Source: Acanthamoeba castellanii str. Neff
Lineage: Eukaryota; Discosea; Longamoebia; Acanthamoebidae
Assembly: GCF_000313135.1 (NCBI RefSeq)
Contig: NW_004457442.1
Location: 1,549,669-1,613,668 of the forward strand
DNA: 64,000 bases
Reading direction: 5' to 3'
In this document: positions 1 through 11,661 of the stretch, piece after piece
Layout: every line of letters begins with the position of its first letter
How positions within the stretch are numbered: the first letter of the stretch is position 1
The notes under the pieces: model-generated
Databases searched by the model: none
What the model saw: only the letters and a program-made list of their open reading frames with translations
Told to the model about the DNA's origin: nothing
Position numbers and translations under genes: made by a program

Positions 1-440
1 AGAAAATGCGTGCGGTCAAGTTAATGGATTCAGAAATTTGAAGTTGGCGACATTGTCCAATGTTCCCTCCCTTTTGATTGCAACCAAAGGGGCTCCTTGA
101 CACAGAAATGAATAAATGAAATTTAATAAATGCAAAAATTGAGTGTCGAGGAAACCGAGATGAGGGCGAAATAATTAATCATTAGAAAAAGAAACCAGAT
201 GCCAGGGTGAAGGGGTACCAGGGGGAGGTGGGGGTGCGGCCATGCTTAGTTGTTAGCAGGAAAGAAGTGAACAGCTGTTCTCGCTCGGTGCAGGTCGAAG
301 AAAAGTTGGCCAGGTGCTCGCGTGGGCGAGGTGATGGTGGGTGGACACGCGTGCTGCGCAGTGTAGGCGTGGGCCAGGAGTGAAATGACGAGCCACCCCC
401 CCCCGATCGAAATTTCGTCCAGCAAAAAGAGAAAATGTTT
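1..440. other. Left-edge non-coding region
   Basis: I see no gene with a family signature here on either strand. The first 200 bases are AT-rich and probably the 3' flank of a gene outside the window. A 10-bp perfect palindrome (CGAAATTTCG) lies at 408-417, upstream of the first gene. The single-frame open stretches here have no splice logic or recognisable protein sequence. Confidence 0.5.
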
Positions 441-448
441 TATATTTA
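441..448 (+). promoter_or_regulatory. TATA-like element upstream of SUB1/PC4
   Basis: TATATTTA lies in an AT-rich stretch about 50 bp upstream of the start codon at 497, the only TATA-like block between the palindrome at 408-417 and the ATG. The assignment rests on position and composition only. Confidence 0.35.
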
Positions 449-496
449 TTTTGAAAGAAGAAAAAAAACGTTTTTTTATTTAAACGAATCTTCAAG

Positions 497-1218
497 ATGT
501 CGGTCAAGAGGAGGAGAGACTCTCCGGACAGATACGCGGACGAAGACCTTGAGGTGCGGCGCTCCATCATCCAACCAATTCATATGATTTTTCATGATTT
601 TCGCCCTTGCGCCTGTTCACCTCGGCCCGATGTAGGACTCGCCGGACGAGGGCACGACATCGCCCCCCACGAAGACAAAGGCGAAGGCGGCTGCCCCCGC
701 TGCCAGCAGCAGCAAGAAGAAGAAAGAAGAGCCTTCCACATCCACTGAAGCCAAGGCCAACGAGTGGGAGGTATGACCTCACACAACACCATAATATTGT
801 TCGCCGTGCGTCTCACCTGTGGGTGATTACAGATCGGTTCCAAGAGGAGAGTGACAGTGTCCAAGTACGCCCTCTCAGCTACAGCATCAAAGGAGCAAGC
901 CATTATCAACCTTGCTCACACCACACGACACACGACACACGACACACGACACACCACATCACGGCACATGCACCACTGCACACACGCGCAGGTTCCGGAA
1001 TCAGCTTAAGATCGATATCCGGGAGTACTACGAGAAGGATGGTGAGCTGCTACCTGGGCGGAAGGGCATCTCGCTCAACGAGCAACAGTGCGTCCACCTC
1101 ACTGCACACTAAGGGCCTGTCTGTCTTGGTCGGTGTGCACATTTCCTGACACTGCAAACGCAGGTGGCAGAACCTGAAGGACATCATCAGCGAGGTGGAT
1201 GCCGCGCTTGGCAAGTGA
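497..1218 (+). CDS. SUB1: Transcriptional coactivator PC4/SUB1
   Basis: Single-stranded-DNA-binding RNA polymerase II coactivator of the PC4/p15 family, acting in the nucleus. Five exons read cleanly: 497-553, 636-770, 833-864, 992-1087 and 1164-1218, giving 124 residues, close to the usual family length. The N-terminus is a Ser/Lys-rich, acidic regulatory tail ([12 protein letters not shown], then poly-Lys and Ser/Thr). The C-terminal PC4 domain is unmistakable: KRRVTVSK, then [18 protein letters not shown], then KGISL and WQNLKDII. The start is the first in-frame ATG, followed at once by the basic N-terminus. Introns begin GTGCGG, GTATGA, GTACGC and GTGCGT and all end in AG. Intron 3 carries an ACACGAC satellite. 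Identification is by domain sequence; the precise role in this organism is inferred. Confidence 0.93.
922..954 (+). repeat. ACACGAC short tandem repeat in PC4 intron 3
   Basis: About four tandem copies of a 7-8 bp ACACGAC unit inside the 865-991 intron. Related CACGA/TCGTG units recur in introns across the window. Confidence 0.85.
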
Positions 1219-1721
1219 ACAGTGAGATGTCGCCCCTTGGGTCCATTATATTTCGAACGCACAGCACACAGGTCCGGCAGGGGGCTGGGCAGAGCTAGCA
1301 AACCACGAAGACAGAGAGCCAGGCCAAAGAGACCAGCAGCTCTTTTCGCTGTGTTGTGTTCTGTGTTTTCGTTTTGGTTAGTTCGGCCTTTCCGCTCCAC
1401 GGCTCCCTCTCGTCTGTCACTCGAATTTCCACTTTCTGGTTAACGTGCTCGGTAAAAAAGAGGAATGGGTCTCAAATCCGGGAAATAAGGCGCTTTTTAC
1501 CGAACAATTTCCCACCACATGAGCCTGTCGGCACTAATCAGACTTTGTGCAATACGTGTGGGTGGTGAACTCGTCAGACGTCCTTCCTGCCTCTGCCGTC
1601 CTCGCTTCTTTCCTCTGCCCTCTTTCCGTTTCGGTTCTTGTCTCCGGCAGGCCAGTCTCTCCCTCGTTCGCTCGCACGCTCATCTGCACGAATCACCTCA
1701 CCTCATCCACACACAGCTACA

Positions 1722-4040
1722 ATGAGTCGTCGCATCGAAGCCCTGGAGGAAGAAGCCACCACGACGGGTGCCGCTGGCGGAAGCCCTCGGTCGACCCAGT
1801 CGCAGAAGAAGATCACTGTAAAGCTGGCGAGCAACCTCTTCCTCAACCTCCCCGAGGGTCTTTCCGAGCTCTCCTACTCGAGGATCGGCAAGACTCGCAT
1901 GATCGCGTGCTTCATGATCGACGGCAGTGACCGCTGTACGCCTCCCCCTCCCCCCTCAGAGTGTGGCCACACTATCTTTTTATTAGTCTGGTGGGTCGGT
2001 GTCCCCAGAAGATGGGTCTTTGGTGTGGCGCGCTGCGCGTGGTCTCACTGTCTGACATCTGTGACATTTCATTGTATTCCACATCGTCTTTCTCCGCACT
2101 CTCCGTGCTCTTTCCCTGTAACGAGTAATATTACACTCTGGCCAGCTCCCCCGGGTGTAACTATAGTTACAAATATTAACACTGTGTGGCTTTTGTCAAT
2201 TGAACAGACACCGCCATGACCATCAATGCCATCAACAGCTTCCTCAAGTCCACGCCTGAAATGCACGCCGGTACGTCGTCAGCGCTCACGTCGCCGACCC
2301 GAAAGGGTGCACCTGCGATTATCCCCACTCACGTTGTTGTTGTGTGGCCACTCCAGGTGTGTTGGTGCCGCCCTCGTGGGGCCTCAGCATTTTTGCCACG
2401 CGCGTGGTGCCCCAGCTGATCGCTCCCGAGCGAGTCATCTTCAAGAAGTGGGGCCAGCACTTTGCCCAGTGGAACCCCACCCAGGTGCGTACTCAGTGAG
2501 CCTTTTCAGTTCAGCTCTTGACTCTCCCGCTGAAGCTCCGTTCGACGCTCACACCTCTACTCCCTCCGGCCACACAGTACAAGCTCGACATTCTCCAGTT
2601 CGCCGACGAGTACGACGTGGTCCTCTGGCTTGACTCGGACACCATTGTGGTACGGACGTGGGTGGCGGTCGTTCTCAGGCGTGGGTCACGTGGATGGTCC
2701 CAACTAACATCACATACACATCATCAAACGACACTGCGACAGTATGACGATCTGCGCCCGCTGTTGTTCGCCTTCTACAAGTCGCCGGCCAAGTACATGT
2801 TCGTGCGCGACCATGTGTGCTTCCTCCCGGAGTTCCTCAACAACTACCCCTTCAAGGACAACAAGGGCGGCGCCTTCGTGCCTCAGGTACACCAGCGATG
2901 GCCCAACTCGCCCTTCACTCTCCTGGAGGGCGCTCACCGGTGATTGCGACCTGCGTGTGATCTGTGGCACAGGCGTGCTTCATGGGATTCAAGGCCGAGC
3001 ACATGAAGCGCCTTTTCAACGTCTGGGAGGACACCTGGAGGCAGTGGATCGAGCCGGAGCCGTTCAAGAACTTCGCCGACCCGCTCCCGTCCTTCCCTGG
3101 CAGCAAGTTTTGCATTGAGCAGTACGCTCTCGGACACGCCCTGGTTCTCGCCGAAATCGTACGTCGCCCTCTCCCCCCACAAACACCTTCTCTCCGCCGT
3201 CACTTGGCCCTGCGTGCTCACCGGGTCATGCCATACAGGGCGAGGAGGACATCCTGGAGATCGCGCGCTCCCACATCGTCCTCAACACACGCAACCCCAA
3301 CCAAACGGGCCAGGCGTCCACCAACGGCGCCCACCATGCCGGCTATGCGTACGTTTTTCTATTTGCTCCCTGATGGCGATGCGTCGACGTGCGAGGCTGA
3401 CGCCGAGTGCACGCGCAGTGGGCACGGTACGGGGAGCGGCGCTACCGGGTACGGCACGACGGGCGGAGAGGCCCAGCGCCAGGCGGGTGCCAGCGTGCTG
3501 TCCGGCTCGACGGCCTACGCGGGCCTGCCCTCGTCCCAGTTCCTGGCCACGTCGGCCTTCCTCGCCTTTGCCTCGGCCAGCTCGTCCTACGGCTCGTCCT
3601 ACCTCGGCTCCTACCCCTCGTCCTACCTCACCTCCTACCCCTCGTCCTACTGGTCCTCCTACTCCTCCTATGGCGTCGCCACCGGCGGCACCATCACCTA
3701 CTTCGGCTCGACCACCACCGACCTCCACCAGCGCAACGCCGCGGGCCAGGCGGGCGCCGCTGGTTTCGCTCCGGGCACGGAGGGCGGCCAGGAGGGCAGG
3801 CATGCCTACCCCGACCTCCCCGAGCACATCGCCGTACGTCCATACCATACGCTCCCTCCCCAACTCTACGAAACAGAAGAAGAAGAAAGAAGAAGAGCTG
3901 ACGTTCTCGCGGCGCTGGTGGTGCAGATGGACAACCTGGGCGCGTGTGTGGTGCACTTCTACAACAGCTTCTACGACGCTGCCCACTACTGGTGGACCGA
4001 GAACGAGCAGTCCATCGTCAAGGCCCTCAAGCCCCAATAA
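1722..4040 (+). CDS. Glycosyltransferase-like protein with DxD motif and Tyr/Ser-rich tail
   Basis: Probable nucleotide-sugar glycosyltransferase, about ten exons. The central region reads KLDILQFADEYDVVLWLDSD and contains a DSD triplet at 2632-2640, preceded by hydrophobic residues as in metal-binding DxD sites. Later blocks include YMFVRDHVCFLP, ACFMGFKAEHMKRLFNVWED and FCIEQYALGHALVLAE, consistent with a GT-A-like fold. I cannot assign a family number. The start at 1722 (MSRRIEALEEE) is the first ATG in a frame that splices onward. There is no N-terminal signal or transmembrane segment, so a cytosolic or atypically localised enzyme is possible. Between 3420 and 3830 the protein carries a low-complexity insert rich in Tyr, Ser and Gly, followed by a short conserved-looking end (HFYNSFYDAAHYWW). 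Donor and sugar specificity are unknown. Confidence 0.7.
3576..3672 (+). repeat. In-frame SSY-type coding repeat
   Basis: Degenerate tandem codons in the glycosyltransferase-like gene encode SSYGSSYLGSYPSSYLTSYP followed by SSYWSSYSSYG. The repeat keeps frame with the exons on each side, so it is probably translated. Confidence 0.75.
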
Positions 4041-4268
4041 GCGCCGCAACAGTGTGATGCGTCACGCCACCACAACCTTGTCCTTGCCACTCCAACGCCT
4101 TTTGCCACAAATACAAGAAGCCTCTTGCTCGTCGCCCTCACAACAGGGCGCCTGTTTTGTTGGGTTCTGAATGCGCGGCATTCCACCGAACAGCCCGAAA
4201 AAGTCGACGTGGTGCGCATTTCATCACTCTCTGTTTGTCTCCGTCTGCTCCCCGCTAGCCAAAGAGCC
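4041..4268. other. Intergenic region / 3' flank of the glycosyltransferase-like gene
   Basis: No coding signal is seen. The only AATAAA nearby is at 4366-4371, downstream of the start I propose for the next gene. Either the transcripts overlap or the next start is wrong. Short ATAA repeats follow at about 4424-4443. Confidence 0.4.
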
Positions 4269-7200
4269 ATGGGAAGCGCCCCCTCACTAGAAAAGCAAGG
4301 TGCCCTTGCCCCCCCCCCGCAAGCAGCCCACAATGCTAGCAATACTCGAAGACATAAAATGAATCAATAAATTAATCAACTAAATATTTGAACTCAAATA
4401 AGTAAATACAGACACATGAATAAATAAATAAATAAATAAATAATCAACACCCACAACCGGGTGTGGGTGCACGGGACCTTGACTTTGGCGCCATGTGCAG
4501 AGGTGAGCGCTCGTCCTCCAGCGGTGGAGACGCGTGGGATAGTGGTGGCAGGGGCAACCTATGGCGACCTGGACCGTCCTGCCCGGTGTGCCGATGTCAC
4601 CGACGCGCTCACGCACCTCCTCGAAAGCCAGCAGTCCTTTGGCACGTCGCTTCCCTTTTTTTTTGCGTTGTCGCCCGCTCCACCCACGCTGGCGCACAAC
4701 CGCGCTAATACCCGGGTGCGCAACTTCACGCGGGCAGGGCTAGGACGCCGCTTTTACCTCTCCATCCCCAAGGGTGCGCACCACCACACAGTCGCCATGT
4801 GCGCTGCCGCAGTGCTGGCGATCCCAATGGCTGACGCTTTTTTTTTGGCTGATGGGCGCACGACGCAGGGAGCAAGAACGCGCTGCCCGGATTCACCGAC
4901 CCAGCACCGGGCGTCGACAAAAAGCTGCGCGTGGTACCTACCACCTGCATCCCCCCTTGCGCGCGCTCCGCCAGCTGGTCCTGGTCGACGTCTCAGCTGG
5001 CGGGCGGCTCACCCTCCTGCTCCTCTCTGCCGCCAGGAATTGTTCGTGGATGGCAACCCCGTGGAGCACACCCTCGGGGAATACGCCCCGCTTGCCGTCG
5101 CCTCCCGTACGCAGCTCCCCTCCATACACCCTCTTTCCCATCTTCCTGGCCCGTTGCACGGTCTAAATGTGGGGCGGGGGGCGTGCATGTGCAGAGTTTT
5201 ACCTGGAGGGAGATAAGCGCGATCGGTTGCAGAAGACCACCTACTGTATGTGCGCCCTCCCAATGCGCCTTCGTTCCTCACTCCCTCGTTCCCCGCCGTG
5301 TTTGCCACACGCACACGCACACGCACAATCGGGACCGCTCTGCAGTCGAAGAGGAGGAACTCCAGATGCTCTACGAGGGATTTCTGGCAGCTGCCTGGCC
5401 CCACAAGGTTCCGTTCCTCACCACTTCCACCACCGGCTTGGCACGATTGCTCAAGTTCTGCTGCTACCACATCTCTCTCCCTCTCTCAACATAGGAGCTG
5501 TCGTCGCAGCAGTTCGTAGATCTGTTCCCGCAGGTATCTGCCCACTGCCACTGCCACTTCCACTCTCCTCGCCCTCTCTCTTACACTCGCGTGCGCTTTT
5601 AACCTTTTTCGCCGGGGTGTCTAGTTTGGCGACGCCAAGGTTCTGGTCTCGCTGTTTTCCTGCATGGACGCCGACACCAGTACCTCCTTCCCTTCCTCTT
5701 GTGCTCTCATCACACTGGGTGGGGGGGCAAGGACGCTGATTGCGCGTGCGCGGTATCATCCTTCTCCTCCTTTCTCTCCCCTTTTCCCTGCCAGACACGA
5801 GCGTCGACTTTGCCGAGTATTGCCGCGCCCTTTCCATCATTGCTCGAGGCAGCCTCGACGAAAAGATCGACCGTACCCTCCCGCCAACTCGCAAGCGCCT
5901 CTCTGTCTCTTTTCTCCATCTCAAGCGCCCTCTCTCTTGCTCCTCTCCCGCGCGCACGCGTGTGTGTGTGCGTGTGCGTGTGTGCGTGCATGAATTCAGT
6001 GGCCTTTTCCATTTTGGACCTGGACAAGAATGGGCTCGTCGAAAGGGACGAGGTCATGCTCACCGCGCAGGTCGGTTGCCTCCTCTCTCATCCTTCCTTT
6101 GACCACTCGCACTAACCGCGCGTGCGCGTCTTGATTCGACCTCGCTTGCCGTTCGCCCTCCTTCGCTCAACCACAGCACATGAGCGAGACCATGGTACGA
6201 CCGCCCAGGTCTGCAAATGACCTGAGTCCGCCTTCCTCACAACCCACCCACCACGTCGTGTCGGCGCACAGGTTCGCTTGGGATACGACGAAGAGAGCTT
6301 CGGTCAGGTTAGTTAGTCGGCTACACCATCCCTCCCGCTAGCAAACGAACGTGGCCTGATATCTTCCCCCCCCCCGGGTGTGTGACCCAGGCCGAGGCGT
6401 TGGTCAACCTGCTCTTCCAGCGATCTCGCGCGTCCACGCTATCCTCCAGCAGGCAGGACCTTGACGGGTACGTGGCGCGGCGGCCACCTTACGGGCCTCT
6501 AGGGGTTGGTTGTTGGCTGACCTCTCTCGCGTGCGTGCAGCAAGGGCAAGGCTGTCAGCCGTGCCAAGGACCACAAGGCCAAGACCGCCCCGCGGTACCG
6601 CTCGCCTTGCCCACTTGCCGCCTCGCTCCCCCGCCTCACGACTCCACCGCTCCCCCCCCCAAACAACTAGCCTGTGGGGCGTGTTGGGCATCACCACCAG
6701 CAGCTCTCAGGAGCCCTTGCCCGCCGCTGATGGGGCTGGTACATGCGCCTCCTTCCCACCATGACAAGCAACATGGCGCGGCCGCTTTGGCAACTGACCC
6801 ATTGGGGAACATGTGCGGGCCGGTGGCGGGTGAGGCAGGGCTGGCGACGTCTGCGTTGGGGGCGGCACTCGAGGTGCAAGGGGAAGAGCTCGAAGAAGAC
6901 ACCACCGAGATCGAGGAGAAGGACGACGCCACGTACGTTACTTCCCCCTCTGCTCCCCAGGCAACTCAGCACTACCCCACCACCGTTGCATTTTTCCTAA
7001 ACCTGGGTGATGGGTGGGCTGGTGGGTTGTCCAGGCTCTATTGGAACGCCCTCAATCGGGAGATGTTCAAGGAGCGTGCTCGCAACGAGCCCGACCTTGC
7101 CCAGTGGTACGATCACCAGCCCGATAACATTACCGTCTTCGTATGTGCTGTGATGTGGGGGAGCGTGTGACTCATCAATTCCCTCCCGTACGCGGGTAGC

Positions 7201-10200
7201 TTTGGCATGTTCGATTTCTTCCGCGACGAGATTCTCTCGCCCATCCAGAACCTCGTACGCACTCCTGCCCCCTCCCCCACTACGCCCTTTCTCATGTGCG
7301 CCAAAGCTCACACGTGGTGCTCCTCCTGCAGCTGGGCGAGACCAAGGAGATGGAGATCAGCGGGTGGCTCGACAAGGACAAGGTGCTTGCCTTGCCTTGC
7401 GCCTCCGGGTATTGGCCGGACAGGTTTTCAGGCCTTACACCCGCTGTGTGCGCGCGTGTTACAGGGTGATGGTGCCCTGTACCAGGCAGTTTCCCTCCTC
7501 ACGTCGGATCGGCGCTGGTTCGTCATCCAAAACGGCTTCCTCTCGTACCACAAATCCAACAAAGAGGTACGCACGCCACGTCTCTCGAGTCGCGCTCTGG
7601 CCAACCATGTCTGGCTTTTACTTACCCGCCGCCATCGCCATCTCCACCACCGGCAGCTGGACAAGCCCCTCAACGTGATTGCGCTCCGATCTGCCAGCGT
7701 CCGGGCCGGTCCCTCTCCTGCGAATTGGTAACCGTGCCTTTCCCTCCAGACACTGTTCCTCGCCTCATTCCCCTCACCCTCCTTCATCGCGATGGCCTGC
7801 TCAGGTTCATGTTGCAGACGCCCTCCTTCTGTCGCCATCTCTTTGCCGAGACCAGAGACGACATGAAGCGCTGGGTCAACATCATCCGCAACAACATCAA
7901 AAACGGTGTGACCCACAGCTTCCTCGATGCGGCTGAGTCCTCGTTGCTATCACGATCGCTAATTACAGTGTGCGTGTCCACCAACAGAAAACCGCTTCAA
8001 GTCGTTTGCGCCCATTCGGGAGGGCATCAACACCAGGTACGCCCCATCCCGGGGCGATTGGTGGATGTAACCGTACGCCAGGTTGAGTTGTGTGTCATGC
8101 GTCGCTCGTGCAGATGGTTCATCAACGCGGCGCCTTATTTCGAGGCCCTCCTCGAAGTGCTTCCCCTGGCCAAGCGTTCCGTCTACATCGCTGACTGGCA
8201 CGGCAGCTCCCCTCCCCTCTGGGTTGTTGTGGGTAATGCATGCACCGATCTGGGCTCACTCGAGCGAGTGGCGGGCGGGAGAGCAGGTATTTCGCCCCGG
8301 GCCTCTACCTCAGGCGAGGCGCGCAGCTGGACCCGGCCCACCGGGTCGACAACCTCCTGAAGGCGTACGTCCGCGACCAAGACCAGTCTAAGTGCCCATT
8401 GCGTCGCTGCTGCACCCTTGCTTCTGTTGCAACTCATATGATGCCTCGGTGTGGTGCGTGCGTGCGATGATAGTGTGGCTGAGCGGGGCGTGCAGGTCTA
8501 CATCATCGCGTGGAATGCGCCCCAGTTTGCCGGGTTCGCTCTCGAGAGGTGAGTCTTCCGCCTTTGCTCCCGTTACTTCCGTGTGAGTGGGCTGACTGAC
8601 CCACGCGTGACCCATCATCCCAGCCGCTACGTGACGGACTACATGAACGCGATGCACCCCAACATCCACGCCATCCGCCACCCCAACTTCACGCCCATCA
8701 CCTGGTCCCACCATCAGAAGTTCGGTAGCTCCCCCCTTCCCCCCCTTTCAATCTACCAACCACCTTCGCACACCTCGACGACCCTCATCGCCATTCCTCC
8801 TCCCTCTCGAACGCGACAGTGGTGGTCGACGAGGAGGTGGCCTTCGTGGGTGGGGTGGACCTGTGCTACAACCGCTACGATGACTCGCGCTACCTCCTGG
8901 CCGACCACGACTCGTCCGTCTTTCCCGGCAGGTGCGTAGCCCCGCCCACCTTCTCTCGTACACCCGCCCTCTAACCAGACGCGAGTGCAGGGACTACGGT
9001 AACCTCAATTTTGCAGGGGAGGCCAACGGCAAGCCCACCGAACACGTCCTGGACAGGAGCACCACCCCCCGCATGCCCTGGTTCCGTTCCCACTCCCTCC
9101 CTCTCCCACTCTTCCCTCTTGGCCTCTCCAAAGCCCTGCAATTAATTGCTCACGACGGCCGTTGGCCGGCACAGGCACGACATCCACATGATGGTGGATG
9201 GTCCGGCGGCCCGTGACGTCGCCTGGAATTTCATCGAGCGATGGAACCACGCCTTGCGGTACGGCTTTTTGTCACCCACCACCCATCCACCACCACCGGT
9301 CCTAACTCACCCTCACTCTTGGTGTGCAGAAATGGAAGCGGGGCGCAGCTGAAGAAGCCCCTCCACATGCTCCCGCATCACCGCGACGAGGGTGCGACCT
9401 CGCCCGCGGCCTCTCCGTCGCCGCCCGGCTCTGGCTCCGGCTCGCGGTTGACCAGCTTCGTCAACGCGCACAGCCCCTTCTCCTTCCACTCCACCTCCCC
9501 CGTTCCCTCGCTCCGCGCCTCCTCCTCCCCGCTCTCTTCGCTACGCTTCTCCGCTTCCTCGTCGTCGCCCCCGGCCGAGCGCGCCGCCGGTACCTCCTTC
9601 CGCCCCCCGGCCTGACCACGCAACGTGCACGATTCGTGCGCACTCCTCACGTGACATCGTCTTCTCAATCGGGCAGAGGTGCTTCCCGTACGCAAGCACG
9701 TGGAGGCGCTGATGGCCGCCGGCCGGGATGACACGGCTACGAATTGCCGCTGCCAGGTCATCAGGTCGGTGTCCAACTGGTCCGCCGGCTGCCCCGAACC
9801 CGAGCAGAGCATCTACAAGGCACCCCTTTCCCTCCCACCTCTTACGGGGAACGCCGCCGCTCACATTTCCTCGTCTCTCTGCGCCCCTGCCTGTTGTCGC
9901 CTTGTTGGTGGGAGCTAGGCCTATCTCACGGCCATCAAGCGGGCGAAGCACTTCATCTACATCGAAAACCAGGTACGGCCCCTTTCTTCGTTCCGACTTA
10001 TAGATCTCAATTGCGGCTCGGGCGGGTTTTCTCACACCATACCGTGACCTCCCCCCCTCACTCGAATCGGATCATCAGTACTTCATTTCGTCGATCAACC
10101 GCATCAGGCCGAAGAACCGCATTGCCGACGCCCTTTACCAACGGTATCAGCGCATGGCCCTCCGCCTCTCTCCCCCCCCACAGCCATGCGTTGTCCTATC

Positions 10201-11529
10201 AGTGGTGGTGGCAGTGCGTAATTGAGCGAATGGTGGATGATTGGCTCGCGTGCAGGCTTCGCATCGCCATGAAGAATGACGAGGACTTCCGTGTGGTGGT
10301 CGTGCTCCCCGTCTTCCCGGCCGGCGATCTGGTGCGTTCGCGTACAACCTGGCCATGAAGACCAACTCACCGATGAATAATTTTGCACGCGCGTGCGTGT
10401 GAGTTGCGTGCAGTTGTCGGCGACCACGCGCTACATCATCAAGTACGTGTACAAGGCTGTCAGTCGCCAGAAGAACTCCATCATCGAGAAGCTGGAAGAG
10501 GAGTTCCCCGACAAGAGGACCTCCGACTACATCTCCTTCTACTCCCTGCGTACGTGGGGGCGGCTGCAGGTGCGCACCACATCCGCGATAACGATCGGCT
10601 TCGGCTTCGGCCTTCCACCCATGCATGGCCCACTGACCACGCACACTCTCTTTCTCAGCCCGAGGGCGGTCCCGTGACCGAGCAGGTGTACATTCACGCG
10701 AAGCTCATGATCGTGGATGACCGCGTAGCCATCATCGGCTCCGCCAACATCAACGACCGCAGCATGGTATGCCCTCATCGGCCCCCGCAAATTGTCACCG
10801 TGTGGGACGCAGCTCAGCTGTGGGGGGGGGACGTGGCGGGCATACACAGCGCGGAACCCGGGACTCGGAGATCGGCGTGTTGCTGGAGCCCGAAGAGGCC
10901 GACCTCATCCCGTCGACCATGGGCGGCAAGCCCGTCCTCGTCGGCAAGTTCGCCCACTCCCTACGCACCCGTCTCTGGGCCGAGTACCTCGGGGTGCTGC
11001 CTCCTTCCCCTCCAACCCACGCACTCTGCGACCCAACGATGAATCTGCTGACGTGGCGCCATTGATGGTATTCAGGCCGTGGGTGATTCGCCTGAAGCGG
11101 TGAAGGTGAGGGAGCAGCTGCGCGATCCGGTGGTCCATGAGACCTACACGTCGGTGTGGCGAGCTGCAGCCCTCTCCAACACCCGCATCTTCACCAAGCT
11201 GTTCCCCGGACTGCCGGACACGGTCTACACGCTCGCCGATCTGAAGAAGGCCCAGCAGCTGATCGAGGCCAGCCGCACCGCCGCTCCCTCCCAGCGGCTC
11301 GAGCAGGTAAGGAAGTCTTGGCGACAGGACTACCCTTAAAAAGTGCAGCTCACTGATGGCCCTATCTATCGAACGTGTGAGAGTACAGTGGCACCTCAAG
11401 ATGCTCGACGACCTGCAGGGCGTGCGTGGGTTCCTGGTGGAGTTCCCGCTGCTGTTCCTCAAGGACGAGCAGATGTCGCCCGCCATTTGGCACAAGGAGT
11501 ACATCCTGCCCCGCAACGTCTTCCTCTGA
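4269..11529 (+). CDS. Phospholipase D, DUF3395-like/EF-hand/PH/HKD architecture
   Basis: Hydrolyses phosphatidylcholine to phosphatidic acid at membranes. Order along the gene: a DNAJC11-C-terminal/DUF3395-like region ([17 protein letters not shown], then SKNALPGF and [12 protein letters not shown], 4550-5100); EF-hand region with one canonical loop, [12 protein letters not shown], at 6017-6052; a PH domain near 7470-7830 ([16 protein letters not shown]); the first PLD motif HHQKF joined across an intron to [14 protein letters not shown] (8700-8870); the second motif [21 protein letters not shown] (about 10690-10770). The C-terminus (LPRNVFL) is intact. Both HKD triads are complete, so catalysis is expected. 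The start is uncertain: I propose ATG 4269 ([10 protein letters not shown]), spliced from 4299 to 4501, because upstream of 4501 the frame has no other ATG. That start would give an N-myristoylation consensus. A less likely alternative is two separate genes, with the PLD starting near 7000. Confidence 0.8.
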
Positions 11530-11661
11530 AAGCAGCCCTCCGCCGCATCCACGACAGCTGCAATTTTGTGACATTTTTCATTTTTCATTTTTTTGTATTT
11601 TCTTCTTCAAAAAGAAAAGAGCAAAAGAGCAAAAGAAGAGAAACCCAAACCAAACCACAAG
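11530..11661 (+). promoter_or_regulatory. Compact PLD-EAF7 spacer
   Basis: Only 132 bp separate the PLD stop from the next ATG. It is T-rich then A/G-rich (CAAAAAGAAAAGAGCAAAAG), and must hold both the PLD 3' end and the start of the next transcript. No TATA box is obvious. Confidence 0.4.

Noticed and set aside
8706..8870. Loss of the first HKD motif in PLD
   Set aside because: The motif looks broken in any single frame, but an intron after HHQKF splits it. Joining to VVVDEEVAF restores the normal spacing.
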